From: a virus
Strand: one strand, 5' to 3'
IMG/VR virus record: IMGVR_UViG_3300045922_000293
Span: 1 to 64,000 of that record
Length of the DNA: 64,000 bases
Part shown: positions 41,311-50,300 of the stretch, piece by piece
How the letters are laid out: every line of letters starts with the position of its first letter
How positions within the stretch are numbered: position 1 is the first letter of the stretch
The notes under the pieces: generated by a model
Databases searched by the model: none
What the model saw: the letters and a program-made list of their open reading frames with translations, nothing else
What the model was told of the DNA's origin: nothing
Made by a program: the position numbers and the translations under genes

Positions 41311-41362
41311 TGTGTATACGGGGATAACCTATCATCACAGTGTATACTAGAAGGTGAAGACC

Positions 41363-42391
41363 ATGAAGAACGAAGCGAGTGGATTTCAGGAGTATGTTGT
41401 AAAGCTCAAGTTTTTGATTCAAGACTTGGGGGTTTTAAATGAAGGATCCATTGTCTATTACAACCCTAAAACGGGAGCCGCAGAGTACAATGGTAATTCT
41501 GTTGAGCGCCTTCCCTCTCTTCGGACCGCGATTGCTTCCGGCTGGCTCTGCGAGAAGAGTAAAGCTAATCTCCCCACTCAGGTTGTGCATGTGGGTGCGA
41601 ACGGGGAGCAGTATAAGGTCCATCGTGAGCATCAGCGGGTAGGGTCAACCCGCCGAGAGACCCGCGTGAAGAATGGGGTGGAGGAGCAGGATCTTCAAGA
41701 GGTTCAGGGCGTGCAAATCTTCTCGAAGGCGAACGCGGGCAATATCAATCTGGCCGACTCTGGGATGTCAACGTTCAAACGCGATCAGGCCAACGCCGCT
41801 GCCGCCCGTTTGAAGAATGCCCAACCGCCCATTCCCAAGATTATTTATACTGAGGGCGTGTCGATTGAGGATACGAGCAATGTTCGCAATCTTCAAAAAG
41901 ATGCGACTTATGTGGAGGGTGTGACGATTCATAACACCTCGGGCACGATGCGCCGCTCTGCTGCGCCGTCCAGCCCTGATTATTGGGATGGAGGCAGCGC
42001 CCGTGATGTCGTAGGTACCGTATCTAGGGGAAAGTTTACCCCTAAGTATGCGGTAGAAGCCCCCCCTGAAGACGATCAAGAAGACAAAGGTTCTTTTGAG
42101 GAAGAGATAAAGGCCCCTGAGCCATCTTCTTATCTCAGCTCTGAAGATCTTGAAGACAGGATGGGGATCATTCTCGCCGCGCTCCCGAATGCACATCTTG
42201 AGGATGTGAAGCTCAAGGTGGCTATTTTGCGCGCTCTTGTGCCCGGCTTCCCCGAGTGGGATGCAAGGGTTCACTGGAAGACGAAGGTGAAGGAGTATCA
42301 TAACTCAATTGAGGGGTATCCCGAGCGCGTTGCCGCGCTGCGGGTGATTGAGCCCGCGAAGTTTTGGGACAAGGTCGAAAAGGGATTTTAA
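41363..42391 (+). CDS. Unknown virion-cluster protein, 342 aa
   Basis: ATG 41363 has AAGGTGA 5 nt upstream and is preferred over GTG 41354. The first 70 residues look globular (VKLKFLIQDLGVL, NPKTGAAEYNG). The middle 150 residues are Gly/Ser/Asn-rich and low-complexity, with two similar segments: IYTEGVSIEDTSN (about 169-181) and TYVEGVTIHNTSG (about 190-202). The C-terminal 90 residues form a helical domain with several Trp. Position after the capsid suggests a head-completion or neck protein. No family recognised. Confidence 0.65.
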   Translation: MKNEASGFQEYVVKLKFLIQDLGVLNEGSIVYYNPKTGAAEYNGNSVERLPSLRTAIASGWLCEKSKANLPTQVVHVGANGEQYKVHREHQRVGSTRRETRVKNGVEEQDLQEVQGVQIFSKANAGNINLADSGMSTFKRDQANAAAARLKNAQPPIPKIIYTEGVSIEDTSNVRNLQKDATYVEGVTIHNTSGTMRRSAAPSSPDYWDGGSARDVVGTVSRGKFTPKYAVEAPPEDDQEDKGSFEEEIKAPEPSSYLSSEDLEDRMGIILAALPNAHLEDVKLKVAILRALVPGFPEWDARVHWKTKVKEYHNSIEGYPERVAALRVIEPAKFWDKVEKGF

Positions 42392-42394
42392 AGG

Positions 42395-43000
42395 ATGAAA
42401 AAGCGTTCACGTGTTATTGACGCGCCTGTTGAGCGTCAGAAATTAGAGATGATGTTGCAGATCATCTTAGATGCTCATGAACACACGGTTCAGTTGATGA
42501 ATCATGTGGACGCTATTTCAGATAAGATCGAGAAGAGTGACCACAAAGATCATTTTTATGCTGAAGCGGGGGATGTGATCGTACAGAGCCCCCGTTTTCT
42601 GCAAGATCTTCGTGGATGTATTAGCGCCCTTGAAGTCATGATTCTTGACACCCTTCGCCCCCATGCCCGCGAGTCCATGCCAAGATTACACAGGGATCGA
42701 TGGAAAAAGCTACATAATAAAAAATCACATTCACATCTGCCCGGGGATCCATTCAAATCAAATCAACTCCCAAATAACAGGACAGTTGCGGAGAAATTCT
42801 ATTTCAACACGCTTAATGACGGGGGGTCATCTGTACAGGATGAATCCATGCGGTCCCCCGATGAATCCATTTATGAACAGTCAAGCGCCTATAGTTTAGC
42901 TAAAGACCAATCACGATCCCATTCAGATTGGCGTGACTGGTCAGAATTGAACGTGTCTTATAATCCATCCACCTCTATCCCAAAGAATATAAGACGATGA
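42395..43000 (+). CDS. Hypothetical structural-cluster protein, 201 aa
   Basis: Unknown. Helical over the first 110 residues (MMLQIILDAHEHTVQLM), then basic (RDRWKKLHNKKSHSH), then a Ser/Asp-rich tail without clear structure. It begins 3 nt after the preceding stop and overlaps the next gene by 4 nt, which supports an operon running through 44030. Confidence 0.6.
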   Translation: MKKRSRVIDAPVERQKLEMMLQIILDAHEHTVQLMNHVDAISDKIEKSDHKDHFYAEAGDVIVQSPRFLQDLRGCISALEVMILDTLRPHARESMPRLHRDRWKKLHNKKSHSHLPGDPFKSNQLPNNRTVAEKFYFNTLNDGGSSVQDESMRSPDESIYEQSSAYSLAKDQSRSHSDWRDWSELNVSYNPSTSIPKNIRR

Positions 43001-43392
43001 AGCATACTTTAGCCTGTACCTTTTGTGGGTCTTCTCAAACCCTTCATATGAGGGTACAAGAATTTAATGAGGTCAAAGAATCCGGCATTCCGTGTGTGGC
43101 CTGCCAAGCAGGTAGATGCTACCCCGTATTTAAGCCTCGCGCTTTGAGCATAGGCATGGTGGGCGATGCATGGTCGGATAAGAATTTAAAAGAGAAGGAA
43201 TATAGAGCACAACGATCATCTTATCTGGGAAAGAAGCAGCGGGATAGTCATTTTGTGCCTACGCTACAGCCTAATTATAACGGTGAAGAGACGGGAACCT
43301 GGCGTGATGCAATGGAAGTTGCTTCAAAAGACGATAAAGATATCACGGGTTATGTGCCGCTTGTAGCGAAAGAGGGGGATGCATCATCATGA
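42997..43392 (+). CDS. Zinc-ribbon protein, 131 aa
   Basis: The N-terminal CTFCGS (C7, C10) and CVACQAG (C33, C36) make a C-x2-C...C-x2-C zinc ribbon, followed by a disordered, polar C-terminal 80 residues. Both flanks overlap by ATGA. A related layout is found at 57790. In phage neck clusters such small proteins may be virion parts or transcription-associated factors; no function can be assigned. Confidence 0.65.
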   Translation: MKHTLACTFCGSSQTLHMRVQEFNEVKESGIPCVACQAGRCYPVFKPRALSIGMVGDAWSDKNLKEKEYRAQRSSYLGKKQRDSHFVPTLQPNYNGEETGTWRDAMEVASKDDKDITGYVPLVAKEGDASS

Positions 43393-44030
43393 CACAGCAG
43401 CGTTTCATGAGCCTGTACAGACGATCCGAGGGCTTAATAGACTTACTAATTCCTGATCGTCTTGATCTCACAACGGGAACAGAATACGCCGAATCTTATG
43501 ATATTCTTCATGCTCCTAATTGGGATCAAGCTTTTGTACCATTAGAGCAGGGGGTCATATGCGGGATCGGGTTCACATCCCCAAGTGTCCCCTATGCCCA
43601 ACGTCTTACGGCGGGGGGTGGTGCTCCTTTTCGCGGGAAGACGCGTGTGGTCTTGGTTTTAGAGGATTATGCACTTTTAGAGAATGATCTTCAATTTTTT
43701 CAAATCCAAGCAAATTACCCTACACAACCCCCTGATTTAAGTCCTATTCATGTGATTGCTACGTCTAATCAGTATAGGGTCAGAAATGCGGGGCTTGTGT
43801 TAAGTGGTGCCGTCTCCGCCCCCACGGTTTTGGAATTGCCTGCATTGTGCTCAGGGGGTCAGTTTCTCGTGACCGCCGGAACGGCTTTGGCTCAATTTGG
43901 TAAGGGGGCTGGCGTGGTCACCATTTCATCGGGGGTGTTTTATAGTAATTTCGGGGGTCAATTCTCTCAAATGACTTTAGACGGGGGTGCGACTTTATCC
44001 GCATCACTTGTGATGAATCCTTTAAAGTGA
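43389..44030 (+). CDS. Beta-rich structural-cluster protein, 213 aa
   Basis: Predicted mostly beta (VVLVLEDYALLE, TVLELPALCSGG, AGVVTISSGVFYS). It has no membrane segment; its composition is like tail or head-tail joining proteins. It overlaps the zinc-ribbon gene by 4 nt and is followed by a candidate promoter motif. Function unknown. Confidence 0.6.
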   Translation: MTQQRFMSLYRRSEGLIDLLIPDRLDLTTGTEYAESYDILHAPNWDQAFVPLEQGVICGIGFTSPSVPYAQRLTAGGGAPFRGKTRVVLVLEDYALLENDLQFFQIQANYPTQPPDLSPIHVIATSNQYRVRNAGLVLSGAVSAPTVLELPALCSGGQFLVTAGTALAQFGKGAGVVTISSGVFYSNFGGQFSQMTLDGGATLSASLVMNPLK

Positions 44031-44050
44031 GGATCTTTTAATTTAGTGTG
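44031..44050 (+). promoter_or_regulatory. GATCTTTTAATTTAGTGTG motif, candidate late promoter
   Basis: Immediately after the stop of the preceding gene and about 80 nt before ATG 44127. Core as at 38771. Confidence 0.45.
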
Positions 44051-44126
44051 AGTAAAAGATCGTGATTTCTTTAAGTAGACTTGTTTTGTAGACGCGTTCT
44101 ATAACGTTCCTAAAGAGAGTGGTATC

Positions 44127-44753
44127 ATGGCAAAGCTCAGGCTTATTCACACCCGCACTTCCCCAAGCGTGGTTTATTTGACAGACGTGGACAGCGGGCT
44201 CTCGAATGAGTCGATGCCTGCTCGTCTTTTGAAGCAAGATGTGTACATCCCGTTTAATCTTACAAATCTTGTAGGCACAGGACCTGTTCTGCGTGTTATG
44301 GATCCCACGACCCCTGGGTTTGTGGATCTTGTTCTGTCTGATAAGGTTGTGTTATCTTACGATCGGGGCGTGATCAGGTCGCATGTCGATAACGGGTTGT
44401 TGCAAGATGTGCTGTTGCCTGAGGGTTTTGATGATACCGTGACTGTTGCAACAGCGACGCATGATACGGATACAGATGCGACAAGCGCCGTGGATGATGG
44501 CCTGATTACGATTACAGGCACAAACTTTGTGTCCACCGCACCTTTTCATACTTCCGTAACCATTGTGGCAGGCACGGTGTCCCAGACGTTTACGCAGGAC
44601 GCCATTGTTCTAGGGGGTGGCACGGTGACGGCGACCCAGATTACGATCCCCGTGGCAGTCCACGGTCTGGCAACGGACGGTACGGAGGACGCTACGAGCG
44701 TGACGGTATCCGCGAATGCTCAGAATGTGACATTAGCTGTGACTGTGATTTAA
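44127..44753 (+). CDS. Structural-cluster protein with Ig/IPT-like C-terminal domain, 208 aa
   Basis: The first 100 residues are similar in layout to the next gene product: MA(K/R)-start, then LSYDRGVIRSHVDNG here against LSFDRGQISKLIEQG there. The C-terminal 100 residues read like an IPT/TIG or Ig-like beta sandwich (GLITITGTNFV, then Thr/Val-rich strands). Ig-like domains are common surface additions on phage head and tail proteins and often bind the host surface or glycans. RBS AGAGAG. It probably arose by duplication with the neighbour followed by domain gain. Confidence 0.6.
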   Translation: MAKLRLIHTRTSPSVVYLTDVDSGLSNESMPARLLKQDVYIPFNLTNLVGTGPVLRVMDPTTPGFVDLVLSDKVVLSYDRGVIRSHVDNGLLQDVLLPEGFDDTVTVATATHDTDTDATSAVDDGLITITGTNFVSTAPFHTSVTIVAGTVSQTFTQDAIVLGGGTVTATQITIPVAVHGLATDGTEDATSVTVSANAQNVTLAVTVI

Positions 44754-44800
44754 CAGGTCTTTGATGTAGGAAAATCGGATAGACAAGAGGAGATTTCAAA

Positions 44801-45214
44801 ATGGCTCGTATTACCGTAATTGATAGTGATGTAAAGGCAAGTATTTATCTTCAGGATCTTGAGCGCAGGCAGCGTCAGACGATCTTCCCCCCGGGGCAGG
44901 ATCAATATATCCGCCCTATTGATCTTGCTGCACTTCAGGCAAAGCTCGATGCGTTGGGCAGTGCAGTGCTAGCAGCGGCCTTTGTTGCTGCGACCGTGGA
45001 TGTGGATGATATCAGTCTTGCGACCCTTGAGGCTGAGGCAGGTGTTGTGTTGACCCCTGAGCAAGCCCAAGAGCTTCAAGATGTGCTCAGTGCTCGCATC
45101 GTTGAGACGGGGAATTTTCTTCTATCCTTTGATCGTGGTCAGATTTCAAAACTCATTGAGCAGGGCACAGTCAAGGTCTTCACCGAGAACGGATCGGGTC
45201 TTTTTGTGCTTTGA
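44801..45214 (+). CDS. Paralog of the preceding gene product, 137 aa
   Basis: MARITVIDSD opening and LSFDRGQISKLIEQG near residue 106 pair it with the 44127 protein, but this one lacks the Ig-like domain and has an Ala/Leu-rich central helix region instead (LAALQAKLDALGSAVLAAAF). Strong RBS AAGAGGAG. The family is unknown. A GC-rich imperfect hairpin (CCCTCCC/GGGAGGG, around 45221-45250) follows the stop. Confidence 0.6.
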   Translation: MARITVIDSDVKASIYLQDLERRQRQTIFPPGQDQYIRPIDLAALQAKLDALGSAVLAAAFVAATVDVDDISLATLEAEAGVVLTPEQAQELQDVLSARIVETGNFLLSFDRGQISKLIEQGTVKVFTENGSGLFVL

Positions 45215-45289
45215 TGACCCTCCCCTCCCGCGATATTCATGAGGGAGGGAATGTGTGCAATCGTATCCCTCTCGCTTTCATACTAGTTC

Positions 45290-45310
45290 CTTAACTTTTT
45301 GCCAATGTGT
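45290..45310 (+). promoter_or_regulatory. TTAACTTTTTGCCAATGTG motif, weak candidate promoter
   Basis: A weaker match to the CTTTT-type motif, about 75 nt before ATG 45379, in an otherwise non-coding 164-nt gap. Confidence 0.3.
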
Positions 45311-45378
45311 CTCTTGATCTTCCCTTGGATATGAAGGCTATAAGGGTAGTCACGTAAGACGATTAAGAGGTTGAAAAG

Positions 45379-45627
45379 ATGTCTATGTCAAAGCGCGTAG
45401 CGCGGTTATATTTGAAGCGTGCTTACGAGGCACGAGGCGCTCTTGAGAAGGTCATCGGCAAAATGGTATCACGCCAATATGGTTTGACGGATCAGCCTCA
45501 GGAATTTTTTGACGATGTGAAGCAGATCGTTTATGATACGCTGGGTACACAAGATATTGATCTATCTGATCCTATGGTGTATGATGATATTCAGCGTGCT
45601 ATTGTTGAAGTGCTTAATCAGGACTGA
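45379..45627 (+). CDS. Small hypothetical protein, 82 aa
   Basis: A helical, charged protein (YLKRAYEARGALEKVIGKMV at the start, acidic later). Function unknown. It stands immediately upstream of the split-intein pair but contains no intein motif, so it is not a missing piece of that system. RBS GAGG about 11 nt upstream. Confidence 0.6.
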   Translation: MSMSKRVARLYLKRAYEARGALEKVIGKMVSRQYGLTDQPQEFFDDVKQIVYDTLGTQDIDLSDPMVYDDIQRAIVEVLNQD

Positions 45628-45678
45628 TTCACCTCCTCAAGAGGCGTCCATGGTGTAGAAAAAACCCGAAAGTGTGAT

Positions 45679-45729
45679 ATAAGGGCGTTTAGGTCAGGGG
45701 GAATAATCCCGAATCCTAAGCGCCCTTAT
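45679..45729 (+). other. Long hairpin upstream of C-intein gene
   Basis: ATAAGGGCGTTTAGG (45679-45693) pairs with CCTAAGCGCCCTTAT (45715-45729), 15 bp with one G-U pair. Inside the loop GGGA/TCCC forms a second small stem. Only TTCG follows, so it is not a clear terminator. It ends 20 nt before ATG 45750 and would sit in the leader of the C-intein mRNA, where it could terminate upstream transcripts or modulate translation. Confidence 0.55.
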
Positions 45730-45749
45730 TTCGATGAGGTCAAACGATC

Positions 45750-46376
45750 ATGAGTCTTACTAAAGAGCAACGTGACAAGATCAACAAGGCTTTTTGGACA
45801 AAGTCTTTGAAGGTCAGATCCGCGACGAAAGACGGCGTGAAATGGATGCTTGTCAAGGATATCATGCGTCATGAAACACTACACAAGCCCCTTGTAAGGG
45901 TGTCCCTACGTGACGGGCGTCGCGTGACCTGTACACACGATCACAGCCTTATTTCACCGGATCTGACACCTCTCCAAGCCTCAACTGCGAGGGTAGGGGA
46001 TTACATTTTAGCGACCATGCCTGATGGTTTTCTGGGCTCGTGTAGGATTGTGAGTGTAGAATCTGTGAATCCGCACTTCTTCACCTATGATCTTTGTGTG
46101 CCGGGTCCAGAGAATTTCATCTTATCCAATGGGATTGTGGCACACAATTCATACTCCATTGGGGGTATTAGTTTAGATTTGAACAAATCTTCTCAATATG
46201 AAAGTTTGAAGGGGAATGCGGAGCAGCAGCTTGATAAGATGCTTGAGTCTAAGAGCCGCACTGTGAAGATCATGCGTGGCTTGAAGCAGAGTCGCTACGG
46301 AATTGGAGTGAGATCAGCTTTTGGCCCCGCGCTCAGTGGAGGCAACATCACCCCAAGAAAGTACTTAGGATTTTAA
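45750..46376 (+). CDS. Split intein C-terminal half plus C-extein
   Basis: Residues 1-133 are a Hint domain lacking block A. Block B is TCTHDHSL (TxxH: T62, H65), block F FFTYDLCVPGPENF, and block G NGIVAHN (H132, N133), followed by Ser134 as the +1 nucleophile. There is no homing endonuclease; only about 45 residues separate blocks B and F. Residues 134-208 are the C-extein, starting SYSIGGISLDL and ending PRKYLGF. It looks like the end of a structural protein and cannot stand alone. The missing N-intein lies at the end of the next gene, 41 nt downstream. Trans-splicing should join its 222-residue extein to this one. RBS GAGG. Confidence 0.87.
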   Translation: MSLTKEQRDKINKAFWTKSLKVRSATKDGVKWMLVKDIMRHETLHKPLVRVSLRDGRRVTCTHDHSLISPDLTPLQASTARVGDYILATMPDGFLGSCRIVSVESVNPHFFTYDLCVPGPENFILSNGIVAHNSYSIGGISLDLNKSSQYESLKGNAEQQLDKMLESKSRTVKIMRGLKQSRYGIGVRSAFGPALSGGNITPRKYLGF

Positions 46377-46391
46377 ACTTTTTATGGCATT
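46374..46391 (+). promoter_or_regulatory. TAAACTTTTTATGGC motif, weak candidate promoter before N-half gene
   Basis: Overlaps the stop of the C-half gene and lies about 30 nt before ATG 46418. If functional it would allow separate transcription of the N-half. Confidence 0.3.
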
Positions 46392-46417
46392 TCTAACAAA
46401 AAGCAAGGTGTGGGGTC

Positions 46418-47188
46418 ATGTCAGCAGTCTTCGTCAGGGGTAGCGCGATAGGCAGGGGGGATTTAGAGTTGTTTACAGTAGACAACGCGAATTTGCCTGC
46501 GAATGTGTTTGAAATCAGCTACGCCATTTATGATGTGACTACGGGGGTTGAGGTCTTGATAGGGTCAAGTGCCCGCACCCCTATCAATCCCGATGTAGGG
46601 GAATATTACGCCGCGCTTGAAATCCCCGCAAATGCGAGGACAGGCCTTTATCGCATAAGGTGGCGTTTGCGTGAAACCGCGACGGCTACAGAGATCGTGG
46701 TCGTGGAAGAATTCACGGTATTAGAAAATCAAACCGTGAATCCTTTAAGTTTGTATTCCCCTATTACCTTGGACATGGTGAGAAGGCTTCGTATTTTGCT
46801 CCGAGATAACTCTCCCGACAGAAATTATCGGTTCAGACCCCCAACGCATGAAGAGACAATCAATCGTTTTAATCGCGTGTTTGGTTATATTTGGGAGGAT
46901 TATGAGCTGGTGGAGTATATGGAGCGCGGGGTTGACTTTGTGAATCTAAGCCCCCCCGAAACACATTTTAATACAATTGATCTTATGGTACAAGCGAAGC
47001 CTGCGTGGCGTCAAATGATCCTCATGGCGGCGATGGCCCATGCCCTGATGGCCTTGAGTATCAATTGGGTATCCGAAGAGTTTTCGTTGATTGGGAGTGA
47101 AGAGATTGACATAGATGTGGACGGGGAGATCATTCGGTGTAGGCTTGATGATCTCTTTGATGCTGTATATTCACATGAAGATGCTTAA
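46418..47188 (+). CDS. N-extein plus 34-residue N-intein of split intein
   Basis: Residues 1-222 are a structural protein body: a beta domain (about 1-105, VRGSAIGRGDLELF at the start), then helical text with LYSPITLDMVRRLRILLRD and PAWRQMILMAAMAHALMALSINW. At VSEEF the protein changes into a short intein N-fragment, residues 223-256: SLIGSEEIDIDVDGEII then RLDDLF. This is the block A pattern with Ser at position 1, ending at a stop. Joining residue 222 to Ser134 of the upstream gene product gives ...NWVSEEF/SYSIGG, a 297-residue protein. Ser1 means N-to-O acyl shift rather than thioester chemistry. RBS AAGGTG. The rebuilt protein is probably a neck or head-tail connector component. Confidence 0.85.
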   Translation: MSAVFVRGSAIGRGDLELFTVDNANLPANVFEISYAIYDVTTGVEVLIGSSARTPINPDVGEYYAALEIPANARTGLYRIRWRLRETATATEIVVVEEFTVLENQTVNPLSLYSPITLDMVRRLRILLRDNSPDRNYRFRPPTHEETINRFNRVFGYIWEDYELVEYMERGVDFVNLSPPETHFNTIDLMVQAKPAWRQMILMAAMAHALMALSINWVSEEFSLIGSEEIDIDVDGEIIRCRLDDLFDAVYSHEDA

Positions 47189-47344
47189 ATGAAGGGTTTA
47201 GATCCCCATGCAAAGATCATCCTAGCTAACATGTTCCATATGAAGATGGCCTCTCTTAGCTCCCCCCTGAATTGGCTCAGCCTTCACGTCCCCTCTCCGC
47301 TCCCGTGGTCCCCGCGCGCATTCTTTCTCTCAAGAGTGAGGTAG
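47189..47344 (+). CDS. Possible small ORF, 51 aa
   Basis: An ATG directly after the N-half stop (TAAATG) opens 51 codons: MKGLDPHAKIILANMF, then Ser/Pro/Leu/Trp-rich text. No separate RBS or recognised motif. It fills the gap before the helicase gene at 47352. It could be a chance frame. Confidence 0.25.
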   Translation: MKGLDPHAKIILANMFHMKMASLSSPLNWLSLHVPSPLPWSPRAFFLSRVR

Positions 47345-47351
47345 TTGTAAG

Positions 47352-50300
47352 ATGGATAAGAAAAAGAACCCCAATTTTGATAAAACCTTGTTGCTTCAAT
47401 TAAGGAGGGCGTTTGGGCCTAGATTCATGCCTTTCTTTGAAATGTACACCAATCTTTATATAATGGGCACGGGCGTAACGCCTGTGCCTGAGAATTTACT
47501 ACAAGAGATGCGTGGCACGTTTAGAAGGCTATCGCGCATGATCGAGAGTGAGATCGCGCGAGACGCAATTCTTGATAGTATTCAACAGATGGGACCTTCT
47601 CTCAAACGTCTTCAGCAGGGACAAGATTTCCCCATGATTTGGCGCACGGTATCACGTCAAATGGGGGCTATTATCTCTGAGGTGGCAAAAGATCGCGGTA
47701 TTTATGTCAAGCCCCGTCGCATCCACCCAGATGGTTGGGTACGTTATCAGCGCATGACAAAAGAGGAGACGTCGCTTGAAAAGCTCAAGGATAGTGATCC
47801 CGAAGCCTATGCGCGTGTTCTTGAGTTGCGTAAATTGCAAAAGGCGATTGCAGAGCAGATTAAGGCCAAGATTGAGGATTCGGGCCTTGTTCCCGTCCGC
47901 AAAAAATATTTAGGCAAGGTCGTTTGGGCCGCTGTGACACCTCAAGGTGAAGAGTTGGTGTACGATGATGACGGCGATGTCCTCCCCGTTGAAGCCTTTC
48001 TGGAGAAGCGTGAGGGTCACCTCAAGAGTATAAAGGCACTGAGCCGCACCGTGAAGGTAGACCTTGAGGATATGCGTTCTATGGATGATGCCGCCTTAGA
48101 GGCTTTAGAGGGTGAGGTCGTGTACACCGCGCTGACGGATGACAAGGCGAAGCAGAACGCGTTGACCCGTATTTATCCTGTCAAAGAGGTAGGATCGCGT
48201 AAGATGATCGTGGAAGGTCGTTTCAAGGGCATTTACCTAGATGAGATGATTAATGTTGTAGGCCGTCAGATTGAGGGTGTAGCCTATGATTTCGATCCCA
48301 AGACGGGTATCCCCCGCGCCCTGGAGTCGAGGGCTTCTGGTCAGCTTGAGATTAGTACGGTCAAGGAGCCTTATGTGACAGTGGGCGATGATGGTAGGCT
48401 CTTTTTGAAGCTCCCCAGCACGCATGAATTCTCTGCCCTCCGTAAGCGCATGACCGAATTGGCCCGTATCAATAGTGGTGTAGAGAAGGTTGCGGGCGTT
48501 CGCAGCTCTCAATTTTTCTTTGAGCCCAAAGATCTAGCCAGCGTGCGTGAGGCTTTGGGGTCTATGGCTTTGAGTACATCTGCGGCGGAGGCGGTGGACC
48601 GTTATTTCCGAACTATTGCACGTCATGAGCTCGCGACAACGGAGGAGAATCTTGCGCGATTTAGTGCAGAGCGTTTGGGTGGTTTTAAAAAGGGTCGTGA
48701 CCTGTATAGCGTTCAAAAGAAGGCTCTCGCTTGGGCTGCCGCCCGTCAGGGATCCGGCGTTTTAGCTTTAGGGACTGGGGTGGGGAAGACAAGCTGCGGG
48801 ATCGCTGCTTTTAAAAGTGCAATGAACGATCAGGAGGAGATGCAAGAGCCCTTTAGGGGCTTGTATGTGTGCCCTACAACGTTGACAGGCAACCTTCCAT
48901 CTGAAGCCTATCAGTTCATGGAGGACCCCAAAGAGTTTCTTGAAAATATTGATGTGTTGAGCTATACACAATTCACCAAGGCAGTCAAGAAAGACCCTAA
49001 CTTTATGCAACGCTATACGATCGTCATTTTTGACGAAGCACAGGAGTTGTCTGGGGGAAGTTCTGAGGCGGCGAAAGCCGCCAGCCGCCCTCACCCTCGT
49101 AAGCTGTTCATGACGGCCTCGCCGATGGAGCGCCGCCCCGCAGAGGTCTACACGTTGGCGGCTTTGGCAAATAATGAGGACGTCACGAGTAAGGAGTTTA
49201 GGCGTAATCGCAGGCTGTTCGAGGCGCGCTTTTGTGAGGAGATCGGCGGACGTTTTGTGTCCGTGAAAAATGATCCTGTGACGCAGAATGATATGCGCAC
49301 ATGGGTACGTCAAAACATCTTCCATACAGATAAGGCACAGGTTGAGGAGTATGTGCTCCCTGATGTTGTTAGAGGCAATACTTCGATTCACATGCACCCT
49401 GATGTGCAGATCGCGTATCGTGAGGTCACATCTAAGATCCGCCTTCATATGCAAGGCCTTGTGGAGAAGTTTAGGGATCAGAAAAGTACCGTGAGATCCC
49501 GTGATAAGATCGTAACTTCTGCCCGCACGAAGTTGGGTCCTGAGTTCAAGAAACTCATGCTTCTTGCGAATCTACCTGATAAAGTCATCCCTGGCGTTCC
49601 GAATCCAAAGATTCAACAGTCAATCCGAATCGTAGAAGAGCGGATTGAGAAGAGTGATCGTGTGATCTTTTTCACCGATCTTCCTGAAATGGCGGAGGAG
49701 AATGCCAAGCGTCTTAGTATGGAGTACCCGGGTACGCTCCATGCGTGCTGTCTCTCAAGCAAGATCTATCTCTATCGTAATGGTGAGATTGATCAGACGT
49801 TTAGGAAAAAAGCCTATAAGTCAAGCACCCGATCCTATGCGGCGGATGAATGGCAAATGTATGTGATGCATGAATACATCAAGCCTAACACGTTTGATGT
49901 GCTTACCGCTAGCCTTACGGCGTCTTATGCGAAGGGTCATAATTTACAGGAGTTCACCACGATCGTTCACCTTGATCGGGATTCTTGGAATGCTGAAATG
50001 ATGCAACAGCGTGAGGCTCGTAGCTGGCGTCAGGGCCAAAAAACATCAGTGGACTGCATCACCCTTGATGTGGTATATAGTGAGACGGCGGATGATTATG
50101 ATCGCACACTGGATGAGATCATGCGATTCAGTCAGGAGATGGAGGAGCAGTTGTTTAATGATATTATCGTCGCAAGTCAGACCCAAGCGCTTGGTGAAGA
50201 GTATTTCACGATGGAGCAGGAGACGACTACGAAGTATCAGGCGCAGCGCAAGATCATGGAGATGTCACTTTCCCCGTATGCGACGAATCATGCTAGGGCC

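Noticed and set aside
48768-49454. Minus-strand 228-codon frame over the structural-cluster helicase
   Set aside because: Antisense of a clear helicase motor; Cys/His/Arg-rich shadow text.
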